From contig CAIVYX010000209.1 of the NCBI GenBank assembly GCA_903910245.1, forward strand, positions 1 through 12,641: DNA of 12,641 bases, given 5' to 3'. Source of the DNA: an uncultured Opitutia bacterium. Lineage in GTDB: Bacteria; Verrucomicrobiota; Verrucomicrobiia; Opitutales; UBA953. The stretch's first letter is position 1. Each line of letters opens with the position of its first letter. Both the position numbers and the translations under genes were made by a program. Under the pieces are notes generated by a model. It worked only from the letters and a program-made list of their open reading frames with translations, made no database searches and was not told the DNA's origin. Shown here one piece after another: positions 1 through 6,702 of this stretch.

Positions 1-42
1 GGGACGATTTACGCTGGCAGAAAAGCCCGGCCGTTCGCATAA
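1..42 (+). CDS. possible 3' end of an upstream gene (partial)
   Basis: Frame 1 is open from the window edge to a TAA at 40-42, giving a 13-residue tail ending R-P-F-A. If real, it would stop 7 nt before pyrF, which suits the tight packing seen elsewhere here. The tail is too short to identify. Frames 2 and 3 are also open here, and frame 2 is continuous with pyrF, so this call is weak. Confidence 0.25.
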   Translation, partial: GTIYAGRKARPFA

Positions 43-49
43 AGACGGC

Positions 50-754
50 ATGGCTTCGCCTTGCCGACTCATCCTCGCCCTCGACGTAGAGACCAAGGAG
101 GAAGCCTTGGCGCTCGCCCGCCCGCTCGCCGGCAACCTCGCCTGGGTGAAGCTAGGCCTGCAGCTCTTCACGCGCCACGGCCCGGGTATCGTCGACGAAT
201 TCCATGCGCTCGGCTTCAAGGTCTTCCTCGACCTGAAGTTCCACGATATCCCGAATACGGTTTCGTCCGCGATCAAGAGCCTAAAGGGTCGCCCCTGCTC
301 CCTCCTCACCATCCACGCCTGCGGCGGACCCGAGATGATCGCCCGCGCCGCCGAAGCCGCGAAGTCCACCCTGCCCGACTGCACGGTGCTCGGCGTGACG
401 GTGCTGACGTCGATGGACCAAGCTCAGCTTTCGGCTTCTGGTGTCGCCCGCACTCCCGAGGAACAAGTCCGGCTGCTCGGCCGTATGGCCATCGGCGCCG
501 GCATCGGCGGACTGGTCTGCTCGCCACTCGAACTCCCGATGCTCCTCCAAGATCTCGGCGCTGGCCCGACCCTCGTGACTCCGGGCATCCGTTACCCAGA
601 CGCCGCAGGCGATGACCAGAATCGCGTCATGACGCCAGCCCAGGCCGCCGCCGCGGGCGCCAGCTTCATCGTCGTCGGCCGTCCGATTCTCAAGGCCAAG
701 GACCCCGCCGCTGAGACGCTCCGCATCCGCCGTGACATCGGCGAGATCGTATGA
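50..754 (+). CDS. pyrF: orotidine 5'-phosphate decarboxylase (PyrF)
   Basis: Converts OMP to UMP, the last step of de novo pyrimidine synthesis, in the cytoplasm. The 234-residue length is normal for the bacterial PyrF family. The start of the TIM barrel (L-A-L-D-V, residues 9-13) is present. The catalytic Lys-Asp-Lys-Asp tetrad is visible as K34 (V-K-L-G) and D61, K63 and D66 in D-L-K-F-H-D-I-P-N-T-V. The phosphate-binding G-R-P lies at 210-212 near the C-terminus. The ATG at 50 is chosen because the first beta strand follows about seven residues later, as in relatives; the frame is open further upstream to the window edge, so a longer form cannot be fully excluded. No Shine-Dalgarno is visible. 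The stop codon overlaps the ispD start by 4 nt (ATGA), implying translational coupling. Confidence 0.96.
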   Translation: MASPCRLILALDVETKEEALALARPLAGNLAWVKLGLQLFTRHGPGIVDEFHALGFKVFLDLKFHDIPNTVSSAIKSLKGRPCSLLTIHACGGPEMIARAAEAAKSTLPDCTVLGVTVLTSMDQAQLSASGVARTPEEQVRLLGRMAIGAGIGGLVCSPLELPMLLQDLGAGPTLVTPGIRYPDAAGDDQNRVMTPAQAAAAGASFIVVGRPILKAKDPAAETLRIRRDIGEIV

Positions 755-1455
755 GCGCCGCCGACGACATCCTCGTTCTTCTCGCCGCGGGTTCCGCGCG
801 GCGCATGCAAGCAGTCGTTGACGACAAAATCACTGCGCTCCTCGCCGGTAAACCGGTCTTCCTCCATTCGCTGCAATCCTTCCTGAGTACGGGCCTCATC
901 GGCCGCGTGGTCATCACCTATCGCGACGAAGCCCAGCTCGCCAAGCTGAAGGCCCAGCTCACTGGGCATCTGCCCACGGCCACCCGAATCGATTTCGTGC
1001 CCGGCGGCGAATCCCGTCAGGATTCCGTCCTCGCCGCGCTCAACACATGCGAAGGCCACGCCGGCTTGGTGCACATCCATGATGGCGCCCGCCCGCTCGT
1101 CTCGCCCGAAGCCATCCGCAAGGTGCGTGAGAAGGCTAAGGAAACCGGTGCCGCCATCCTCGCTGGACGCGCCGCCGACACGGTGAAGATTGCCAAGGTC
1201 GGCTCGGCCTCCGTCGAGACCTCGCCGGATCGCGGCCTAGTCTGGACGGCCGAGACGCCGCAGGTTTTCCGCACCGCCATCGTGCTCAAGGCCTATCGCA
1301 AGGTCGCCGAAATGCAGCGCAAGGTGACCGACGACAGCTCCGCCGTCGAATTCGTCGGGCAGGATGTCTCTTTAGTCGAGAACCCTTCGGTGAACCTGAA
1401 GCTGACGCGTCCGGCGGACTTCGTCTTAGCGGAAGCGATTCTGAAGTCGCGCTGA
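751..1455 (+). CDS. ispD: 2-C-methyl-D-erythritol 4-phosphate cytidylyltransferase (IspD)
   Basis: Transfers CMP from CTP to MEP in the non-mevalonate isoprenoid pathway. The 234-residue protein has the IspD order of motifs: nucleotide-binding L-A-A-G with R-R-M (11-19), G-G-E-S-R-Q-D-S-V (85-93), H-D-G-A-R-P (110-115), D-T-V-K (143-146), E-T-P-Q-V-F (168-173), T-D-D-S-S-A-V-E (193-200) and N-L-K-L-T-R-P (215-221). The first loop is divergent: the usual P-K-Q is replaced by D-D-K-I, apparently with one extra residue, so the catalytic lysine would be K26. The family is clear but this loop deserves checking. The gene overlaps pyrF by 4 nt and is probably in its transcript. ispF, often adjacent or fused, is not in the window. 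The 3' end converges on the hypothetical gene at 1460-1927. Confidence 0.9.
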   Translation: MSAADDILVLLAAGSARRMQAVVDDKITALLAGKPVFLHSLQSFLSTGLIGRVVITYRDEAQLAKLKAQLTGHLPTATRIDFVPGGESRQDSVLAALNTCEGHAGLVHIHDGARPLVSPEAIRKVREKAKETGAAILAGRAADTVKIAKVGSASVETSPDRGLVWTAETPQVFRTAIVLKAYRKVAEMQRKVTDDSSAVEFVGQDVSLVENPSVNLKLTRPADFVLAEAILKSR

Positions 1456-1463
1456 GCGCTCAG
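1452..1463. other. 12-bp perfect palindrome across two convergent stop codons
   Basis: The sequence CTGAGCGCTCAG reads the same on both strands. It contains the TGA of ispD on the plus strand and the TGA of the convergent hypothetical gene on the minus strand. As RNA it could form only a 4-bp stem with a 4-nt loop and has no T-run, so it is not a convincing terminator. It may simply be coincidence. Confidence 0.4.
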
Positions 1464-1927
1464 TAACCGGCCTGACGGAGTGCGGCGTCCAGCTTGGCCT
1501 GGAAGTCGGTGATGTCCTGCGGTGTCGGACGATATCCCGGCGACCGCGCGGCCATGCCAGGGCGACCCTGATGATCGATATACCAATCGGCCTTTTCGCC
1601 ATCAGAGAAAGTAACATGGCCGCTGACCATGGCATGCGGCTGAGCGATGGTGTCGACCTCGACGGTCACGGCACCGGCGCCTTGGACGGTTTCAGCGGGG
1701 ACGGCAGCCTCAGCGGGGGCGGCGTCGGCGACGGGCTCTTCCACCGGCTTGGGCTCTTCCTTCTCGACGAGCGCAAGATTGAGGTCGTCCACGAGAAAAC
1801 GGACGTCCATGTAGGTCATCGGGACCTCGAGCTGCGTCGAAAGACGCTCTTGGATCTGCGAAAGCGTAGCGCCTTCGGCTACCCAGGCGGATACCTTGGA
1901 AATCTGTTCGGGGGTCAGTCGGGCCAT
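1460..1927 (-). CDS. hypothetical protein, HTH-like N-terminus plus linker and small C-terminal domain
   Basis: No function is recognised. The 155-residue protein shows three parts. Residues 1-55 are helical, with T-P-E-Q-I, then W-V-A-E-G-A-T-L-S-Q-I-Q-E-R-L, which reads like a helix-turn-helix segment. Residues about 56-85 form a linker rich in Pro, Ala and Glu. Residues about 86-155 form a compact domain with alternating beta pattern, including G-H-V-T-F-S-D-G, D-W-Y-I-D, G-Y-R-P-T-P-Q-D-I-T-D-F-Q. There is no signal peptide or membrane segment. I have an impression that similar proteins occur in Opitutae, but cannot verify it. The gene stands alone on the minus strand, sharing a 91-bp divergent region with menB. 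The first ATG gives a sensible N-terminus; no Shine-Dalgarno is at the right distance (a GGAGGG lies about 20 nt upstream). Confidence 0.82.
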   Translation of the reverse strand: MARLTPEQISKVSAWVAEGATLSQIQERLSTQLEVPMTYMDVRFLVDDLNLALVEKEEPKPVEEPVADAAPAEAAVPAETVQGAGAVTVEVDTIAQPHAMVSGHVTFSDGEKADWYIDHQGRPGMAARSPGYRPTPQDITDFQAKLDAALRQAGY

Positions 1928-2018
1928 AGTCGGCTAAAGTGTGGGACCCTCCGCCGATTTTCAAGCGTCTCGTCGCTTATTCGTTGGAAAAAACGCCCCC
2001 GTGCACCAAGTTAAGCCC
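1928..2018. promoter_or_regulatory. divergent intergenic region between the hypothetical gene and menB
   Basis: This 91-bp stretch separates two outward-facing genes and so should hold promoters for both. It contains a short inverted repeat, AAGCG at 1963-1967 and CGCTT at 1974-1978, and an A-run at 1988-1993. I cannot assign -35 or -10 boxes with confidence. The menB frame stays open across part of it (a GTG at 1941), but the homologous start of menB is at 2019. Confidence 0.4.
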
Positions 2019-2864
2019 ATGCAGTCCGAGATCAGTTGGCAAAAGCAAGGAGCGTTCACCGACATCGTGTACGAGAAAGCCGATGGTATCGCCCGCGTGA
2101 CCATCAATCGCCCCTCTCGCCGCAATGCCTTCACCCCGGACACAATCGCCGAGATGCTCAAGGCCTTCTCCGATGCACGCGACGATGCCTCCATCGGCGT
2201 AGTGCTCCTTCGTGGCGCTAACCCGCAGGACGACGGCAAGTTCGCCTTCTGCGCCGGCGGCGACCAAAAGATCAGGGGCGATAAAAAAGGCGGCTACATG
2301 GGTAAGGACGGCGTGCCTCGCCTCAACGTCCTCGACCTCCAACGGCTCATCCGCTCGATGCCCAAGGTCGTCATCGCCCTCGTGGCCGGTTTCGCTATCG
2401 GTGGCGGTCACGTGCTCCACGTCATCTGCGACCTCACCATCGCCGCCGACAACGCGGTCTTCGGCCAGACCGGCCCGACAGTTGGCAGTTTCGATGGCGG
2501 CTTCGGCGCCTCGTACCTCGCCCGCATCGTCGGCCAGAAGAAGGCCCGCGAGATCTGGTATCTCTGCCGCCAGTACGACGCCAAGCAGGCCCTCGAGATG
2601 GGCCTAGTCAACACCGTCGTCCCCTATGAACAGCTCGACGCCGAAGGCGTGAAGTGGGCGCAAGAGATCCTGACGAAGAGCCCCCTCGCCATCCGCTGCC
2701 TCAAGTCGGCCTTCAACGCTGAACTCGACGGTCAGGCCGGCATCCAAGAACTTTCCGGCAACGCCACCCTGCTCTATTATCTTTCGGAAGAGGGCGACGA
2801 AGGTCGTGCCGCTTGGAACGAGAAGCGTCCTCCTAATTTCCGAAAATTCCCTTGGCTCCCGTAA
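2019..2864 (+). CDS. menB: 1,4-dihydroxy-2-naphthoyl-CoA synthase (MenB)
   Basis: Cyclises o-succinylbenzoyl-CoA to 1,4-dihydroxy-2-naphthoyl-CoA in menaquinone synthesis; a crotonase-fold hexamer in the cytoplasm. From the ATG at 2019 the protein has 281 residues, the usual MenB length; the frame extends upstream to a GTG at 1941, but those 26 residues do not look like MenB. Diagnostic stretches include F-C-A-G-G-D-Q (77-83), G-F-A-I-G-G-G-H (124-131), Q-T-G-P (150-153), S-F-D-G-G (157-161), Q-K-K-A-R-E-I-W-Y-L-C-R-Q-Y-D (173-187) and the C-terminal F-R-K-F-P-W-L-P. The glycine at 152 is the residue that marks the bicarbonate-dependent MenB type; the other type carries Asp there. This implies menaquinone use by the organism. 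The next gene starts inside its last codons. Confidence 0.96.
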   Translation: MQSEISWQKQGAFTDIVYEKADGIARVTINRPSRRNAFTPDTIAEMLKAFSDARDDASIGVVLLRGANPQDDGKFAFCAGGDQKIRGDKKGGYMGKDGVPRLNVLDLQRLIRSMPKVVIALVAGFAIGGGHVLHVICDLTIAADNAVFGQTGPTVGSFDGGFGASYLARIVGQKKAREIWYLCRQYDAKQALEMGLVNTVVPYEQLDAEGVKWAQEILTKSPLAIRCLKSAFNAELDGQAGIQELSGNATLLYYLSEEGDEGRAAWNEKRPPNFRKFPWLP

Positions 2865-3436
2865 ATCCGATTCGCGTCACCGAGCGCGCCCAGAAACTTG
2901 CGACCGAGATCCTCCGCCCCGGCGACATCGCCGTCGACGGCACCGCCGGCAAAGGTCGCGACACGGCCTGCCTGGCCCAAGCCGTCGGCCCCTCGGGGCA
3001 TGTGCACGCCTTCGATATCCAGCCAGAGGCCATCGCCTCCAGTCGTAATCTCCTCGAGGTTACGGCCCTCATCGACCGGGTCTCCCTGCACCTACGCAGC
3101 CACGCAGAACTGGTCGACGTCCTGACGCCAGCACAACGCGGCAAGGTCGGAGTCGCGATTTTCAATCTCGGCTATCTTCCAGGCGGCGATGCCTCCATCA
3201 TCACGCAGCCGACCTCGACCGATCTTGCGCTCCGCGAAGCCTTCAGCAACCTTCGTCCCGGCGGTCGCCTCATCTGCGTCGCCTACACCGGACACCCCGG
3301 CGGCACCGAAGAATCCGACATCGTCCTAAAGTTTGCCGAGGAACAAGCCGCCGCTGGGCTCCACGTCGAGAAGATTGGCTATTACCCAACGCCCGGTAAG
3401 CCTTGGATCCTCGTCGTGAACAAGCCAGCGGCTTGA
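2852..3436 (+). CDS. mnmM: YtqB/MnmM-type tRNA wobble-uridine methyltransferase
   Basis: A 194-residue Rossmann methyltransferase of the rRNA_methylase/YtqB family. B. subtilis YtqB has been assigned as MnmM, which methylates 5-aminomethyl(-2-thio)uridine at tRNA position 34. The SAM-binding motif D-G-T-A-G-K-G-R-D-T is at 29-38, the acidic end of strand 2 (F-D-I-Q) at 54-57, the family signature N-L-G-Y-L-P-G-G-D at 105-113, and G-H-P-G-G near 147-151. The length equals that of YtqB. The start is a TTG at 2852, overlapping menB by 13 nt; no other start codon is available in frame before the SAM motif, so translation is probably coupled to menB. The substrate is inferred from the family, not from the sequence. 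Confidence 0.85.
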   Translation: MAPVNPIRVTERAQKLATEILRPGDIAVDGTAGKGRDTACLAQAVGPSGHVHAFDIQPEAIASSRNLLEVTALIDRVSLHLRSHAELVDVLTPAQRGKVGVAIFNLGYLPGGDASIITQPTSTDLALREAFSNLRPGGRLICVAYTGHPGGTEESDIVLKFAEEQAAAGLHVEKIGYYPTPGKPWILVVNKPAA

Positions 3437-3467
3437 AGTAGGAAGCATTCCTTTCACTCTATTTAAG

Positions 3468-4367
3468 ATGACCGCCAGACGACGCATCATCTTGACCGGG
3501 GCCACGGGCCTCATCGGTTCGGCTTTGTCCAAGCGGCTCACGACACTCGGATACGAAGTCATCCCCTTCCGCTCCCGACATGACGGGTCCGGTGGCTTTA
3601 ATCATCTTACAGGTCAAATTGATCGCGCTTACCTCGAAGGCGCTCACGCCGTCATCCACCTCGCCGGCGAATCCATCGCCCAACGCTGGTCCGTTGCCGC
3701 CAAGGAACGAATCTTGGCCAGCCGTCGCGACGGCACCCGCTTACTCTCCGAGGCCCTAGCCGGCCTGGTGCACAAACCGGAGGTGTTCATCTCTATGTCC
3801 GGTATCAACCGCTACGGACTACATCGGTCCGAGACCCTCGACGAATCGTCAGCGGTCTCCGCTGCTGGCTTCCTGCCGGCCGTAACCAAAGCATGGGAAA
3901 ACGCGACCCTAGAGGCCAGCGAGGGAGGCATCCGTACGGTCTTGCTGCGGACTTCGCTCGTTCTTTCCTCCACTGGCGGCGGCTTACAGAAAATGCTCCC
4001 TGCGTTCCGCCTCGGACTCGGCGGCCCCATCGGCGGCGGGCGGCAACGGATGAGCTGGATTGGCCTCCCCGACCTCATCGAACTCATCGTCTGGTGCCTG
4101 GACAACCCAGCCATCCGCGGCCCACTCAACGCCGTGGCACCCCAGACAGTCACCCAAGCCGAATTTGCCCACACACTAGGCGCCATCCTCCGCCGTCCCA
4201 GTTTTATTCCGTTACCCGCATGGACGCTCTCCCTCCTCTTCGGCCAGATGGGGCGCGAGACCATCCTCAGCGACCTGGCGGCCCGCCCGGCGGTGGCGCT
4301 CGGCGGTGGTTTCCGCTTCGCCAAGCCCAACCTTGACTCGGCCCTCCGCCAAGCAATCAGCGAATGA
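3468..4367 (+). CDS. TIGR01777/YfcH-family epimerase-like SDR protein
   Basis: A 299-residue extended-SDR protein of the YfcH family (often mislabelled as a SulA homologue). The dinucleotide-binding motif T-G-A-T-G-L-I-G is at 10-17. Other family marks are H-L-A-G-E-S-I (64-70), R-W near 73-74, S-R-x-x-G-T (85-90), K-A-W-E (141-144), L-R-T-S-L-V-L-S (160-167), G-L-G-G-P-I-G-G-G-R-Q-R-M-S-W-I (183-198), G-P-L-N-A-V-A-P (218-225) and a C-terminal DUF1731-like segment with R-R-P. The usual S-A-S-A-V-G-Y-Y-G is S-M-S-G-I-N-R-Y-G here. The physiological substrate of the family is not established. The ATG at 3468 immediately precedes the Rossmann strand. It follows the methyltransferase by 31 nt; no Shine-Dalgarno, but a TATTTAAG just before the ATG could belong to a promoter. 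Confidence 0.88.
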   Translation: MTARRRIILTGATGLIGSALSKRLTTLGYEVIPFRSRHDGSGGFNHLTGQIDRAYLEGAHAVIHLAGESIAQRWSVAAKERILASRRDGTRLLSEALAGLVHKPEVFISMSGINRYGLHRSETLDESSAVSAAGFLPAVTKAWENATLEASEGGIRTVLLRTSLVLSSTGGGLQKMLPAFRLGLGGPIGGGRQRMSWIGLPDLIELIVWCLDNPAIRGPLNAVAPQTVTQAEFAHTLGAILRRPSFIPLPAWTLSLLFGQMGRETILSDLAARPAVALGGGFRFAKPNLDSALRQAISE

Positions 4368-4409
4368 TTTTGGGTTGAAGGAACCGAGTCAGAGAGAGAT
4401 TGTCCGGCC

Positions 4410-5138
4410 ATGGTTCGCGCTGCCTTCGTCTTCATGGTCCTACTCCTCGCTGGGTGCGACGACGGCTCGCGCGCCGACACTCGCACGCTCGACGTCGAAG
4501 ACGAAGATTTCCGCCAAGGTCAGAACTTCTATAAGAGCGGCGAAGTCCGCAAGGCCCTTGAATCCTACCTCAAGGTGATCGACAAACGTAAAGGTGCCGC
4601 TGAATCCAATCTCGAAGCCGGCCGCATGTACCTCGAGCTACAGGATCCGCTCCCGGCCATCTACCACTTCAACCAGTACATCCGCCTGAAGCCGACGTCC
4701 GAGCAATCGAACCTCGTCCGCCAGCTGATTAAGACCGCCGAGAAGCAGTTCATGCAGCAACTACCCGGAAGGCCGATGGAACCCGACGCCCTCGGTGGCT
4801 CCGACCTCAATGCCAAACTCCGTAACCTCCAACTGGAGAACGAGAAACTGAAACGCGAACTGGCCGATTACAACCGCACCCAGAAAGGGCTCGTCCTGCC
4901 AGCGAAGACCACCAGCGAGAAGCCGGCTGAAAAACCAGCGACGGCCGAAGACGGAAAGCCCCAGCGCTTCCGCCAATACACGGTCGCAAAGGGCGATAAT
5001 CTTTCGAGCATCGCCCGGAAGATATACGGCGATGTCAGCCCCGCCCGCATCTCCGCCATTTACAACGCGAACCGGGACAAAATGACGTCGGTCAACAGCC
5101 TGCCGAAAATCGGCACGGTGATCCTCCTTCCGGAGTAA
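4410..5138 (+). CDS. lipoprotein with TPR-like repeats, coiled coil and C-terminal LysM domain
   Basis: A 242-residue envelope protein. The N-terminus is a lipoprotein signal (hydrophobic 4-13, lipobox L-L-A-G-C with lipidated Cys16). The +2 and +3 residues are Asp-Asp; by the E. coli rule Asp at +2 favours inner-membrane retention, which may not hold in this phylum. Residues 34-115 form helical TPR-like repeats (F-R-Q-G-Q-N-F-Y-K-S-G-E then Y-L-E-L-Q-D-P-L-P-A-I-Y-H-F). About 131-156 is a likely coiled coil. A Lys/Pro/Glu linker follows, then one LysM domain at about 188-241 (Q-Y-T-V-A-K-G-D-N-L-S-S-I-A to V-I-L-L-P-E), expected to bind peptidoglycan. It may scaffold cell-wall proteins; the exact role is unknown. 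recF starts 3 nt after its stop. Confidence 0.87.
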   Translation: MVRAAFVFMVLLLAGCDDGSRADTRTLDVEDEDFRQGQNFYKSGEVRKALESYLKVIDKRKGAAESNLEAGRMYLELQDPLPAIYHFNQYIRLKPTSEQSNLVRQLIKTAEKQFMQQLPGRPMEPDALGGSDLNAKLRNLQLENEKLKRELADYNRTQKGLVLPAKTTSEKPAEKPATAEDGKPQRFRQYTVAKGDNLSSIARKIYGDVSPARISAIYNANRDKMTSVNSLPKIGTVILLPE

Positions 5139-5141
5139 GCC

Positions 5142-6203
5142 ATGCGCCTGACGCGCATCCGGGCCGCCGACTTCCGCAACCTGACCTTCGCGGACGTCTC
5201 CACGGACGCCCCTCGCGTCTTTCTGCTCGGCGATAACGGCCAAGGAAAGACGAACCTGCTCGAAGTCGCTGCGTTAGTGTCTTCGTTCCGTTCCTTCCGC
5301 ACGACGGACATCTCGCCGCTTATCCGCTCCGGCTGTACCGAAGCCCGCCTACGGCTCGACGTCCGTCTCTCGCCAGAGGAAAACGCCGAGATCGAAATCC
5401 GGCTCGCGAAAGGCTCGCGCAAAGCCCTGCTCAATGGCACGCCGGTCGCTTCGGTCGCCCAACACCTCGGGCAGTTCCCGACAATCGTCTTCTGCTCCGA
5501 CGACCTTCGCCTCGTGCGCGGATCGCCGTCCAATCGCCGCCGCTGGCTCGACGCCGCGATCGGCGGCACCGATGCCGCCTACCTCACCGCCGTCCGTGAC
5601 TACGGTCGCGCGCTCGACGGACGTAATGCCTTGTTGAAAGCCACCGTCCGCGCCGACGAAGAACTGCGTGCCTTCGAGAAAGCGATGCTCGCGCCAGCGC
5701 AGCTCATCGCTGCGACCCGCGCCCGTATTTTGCCCGACCTCGCCGCGACGTTACGCGACGCGTGCGCCCGCGCGGGCTTTCCGGATCAAGGCGCCGACTT
5801 GGTTTACCAACCGGACGTGGCCGCCGACCAAATCGTCGAGATCTGGGCGAAGACACGCGTCGCCGACCTCGCCACGGGCACAACCCTCCGCGGCCCCCAG
5901 CGAGACGACTTCGGGATGCTCTTCGCCGGCAAGGATGCATCCGACTACGCCTCCGAAGGCCAGCAACGTCTCCTCGTTCTCGCCCTCTGCCTCGCCCGTC
6001 TCCAGCGCGACACCCTCCTCGCCCCCACACCACCGGTCATCCTGGCCGACGATGTCCTCGGCGAGCTCGACGATACCCGCCGAAGGGCCTTCTGGAACGA
6101 AGTCGGTGAAAAGCATCAGGTTATCGCGACAGGCACCGTTCCCCCGCCTTCTGGCGACTGGCTGACCTACAGGGTGTCTGGGGGCAGCTACCTTCAGGCC
6201 TGA
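5142..6203 (+). CDS. recF: DNA replication and repair protein RecF
   Basis: An SMC-like ATPase that loads RecA at single-strand gaps with RecO and RecR. The 353 residues match the usual RecF length. Walker A is G-D-N-G-Q-G-K-T at 30-37, followed by N-L-L-E-V and S-F-R-S-F-R-T. The ABC signature is S-E-G-Q-Q-R-L-L-V-L-A-L-C-L-A starting near 271. Walker B is V-I-L-A-D-D-V-L-G-E-L-D near 299-310. The N-terminal L-T-R-I-R-A-A-D-F-R-N-L is typical. The ATG lies 3 nt after the LysM lipoprotein stop and is preceded by GGAG at a 6-nt spacing, the only convincing Shine-Dalgarno in the window. It is not next to dnaA, dnaN or gyrB here; instead secG follows. Confidence 0.96.
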   Translation: MRLTRIRAADFRNLTFADVSTDAPRVFLLGDNGQGKTNLLEVAALVSSFRSFRTTDISPLIRSGCTEARLRLDVRLSPEENAEIEIRLAKGSRKALLNGTPVASVAQHLGQFPTIVFCSDDLRLVRGSPSNRRRWLDAAIGGTDAAYLTAVRDYGRALDGRNALLKATVRADEELRAFEKAMLAPAQLIAATRARILPDLAATLRDACARAGFPDQGADLVYQPDVAADQIVEIWAKTRVADLATGTTLRGPQRDDFGMLFAGKDASDYASEGQQRLLVLALCLARLQRDTLLAPTPPVILADDVLGELDDTRRRAFWNEVGEKHQVIATGTVPPPSGDWLTYRVSGGSYLQA

Positions 6204-6246
6204 TTTTGGCGTTGTTTTATGGGAAACTGACCCCTTGGATGGGGGC

Positions 6247-6696
6247 ATGTCGGACTTCCTTCTCTACGCCTCCGTGGTGGCCCTCTTCCTCGTTTGCATT
6301 CTAGTGGTCCTCGTGATCCTAATGCAGCGTCCCAGCGCTAACGCTGGCATGGGCTCGGCCCTCGGTGGTGGCGCCGCTGAGACGGTCTTCGGTGGCGAAT
6401 CCGCCAACGTCCTCTCGAAGATGACCACGACCCTCACGGTCGTTCTCTTCGTTCTCAGCTTCGGCCTCTACCTCGGCTTCGTCGCCCGCGAAAAGCCGGT
6501 CTCTAAGGCCCTCGACGCCAAGGCCACCGCCCCGGTCGCCGCTCCGGCTGCTCCGGCTGCCACTGCGCCCGTCGCCCCCAAGGCTCCGGTTGCCACTCCG
6601 GCCGCCCCTGCCTCTGCTGCTGCCAAGCCCCAGTCCACCCCGGCTCCGGCTGCGACGACTCCGGCGAAGCCCGCCGCTCCGGCTCCGGCCAAGTAA
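6247..6696 (+). CDS. secG: preprotein translocase subunit SecG with long Ala/Pro-rich tail
   Basis: Small auxiliary subunit of the SecYEG channel in the inner membrane. From the ATG at 6247 it has 149 residues; a TTG at 6235 would add four. The first membrane segment is about 5-27, then the SecG loop M-Q-R-P-S...G-G-G-A-A-E-T-V-F-G-G (26-50), then the second membrane segment about 60-80. SecG proteins are often 70-110 residues. The extra length is a tail from about 86 to the end made almost only of Ala, Pro, Thr, Val and Lys, coded by repeated GCT/CCG-type codons. It begins 43 nt after recF. A G-run lies directly before the ATG but is too close to be a good ribosome-binding site. It may share a transcript with the GTG-initiated gene 6 nt downstream. 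Confidence 0.92.
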   Translation: MSDFLLYASVVALFLVCILVVLVILMQRPSANAGMGSALGGGAAETVFGGESANVLSKMTTTLTVVLFVLSFGLYLGFVAREKPVSKALDAKATAPVAAPAAPAATAPVAPKAPVATPAAPASAAAKPQSTPAPAATTPAKPAAPAPAK

Positions 6697-6702
6697 GCCT
6701 GA

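Noticed and set aside
31..50. GCCGT...ACGGC stem just before pyrF
   Set aside because: A 5-bp stem with a 10-nt loop is expected by chance in GC-rich DNA.
592..1080. 162-residue minus-strand open frame across pyrF and ispD
   Set aside because: It opposes two confidently identified enzymes and has no family signature.
1941..2018. N-terminal extension of MenB from GTG 1941
   Set aside because: MenB homology and normal length are satisfied from ATG 2019; the extra 26 residues are unlike the family and lie in the divergent promoter region.
3440..3452. Short inverted repeat AGGAA-GCA-TTCCT after the methyltransferase gene as a terminator
   Set aside because: Only a 5-bp stem with a 3-nt loop and no T-run; too weak to call a terminator.
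3812..4486. 224-residue minus-strand open frame opposite the YfcH-like gene
   Set aside because: It is rich in Arg, Ser and Pro with no recognisable domain and lies opposite a well-supported gene; GC-rich DNA produces such frames.
6231..6245. CCCC-N6-GGGG stem before secG as a riboswitch or attenuator
   Set aside because: A 4-bp stem with no conserved leader motif or T-run is not sufficient.
5751..6248. 165-residue minus-strand open frame opposite recF
   Set aside because: Antisense to the RecF ATPase motifs and without protein-like features of its own.
6540..6690. GC-rich short repeats as a VNTR or CRISPR-like array
   Set aside because: They are in-frame Ala/Pro codons of the SecG tail with irregular units, not spaced repeats.
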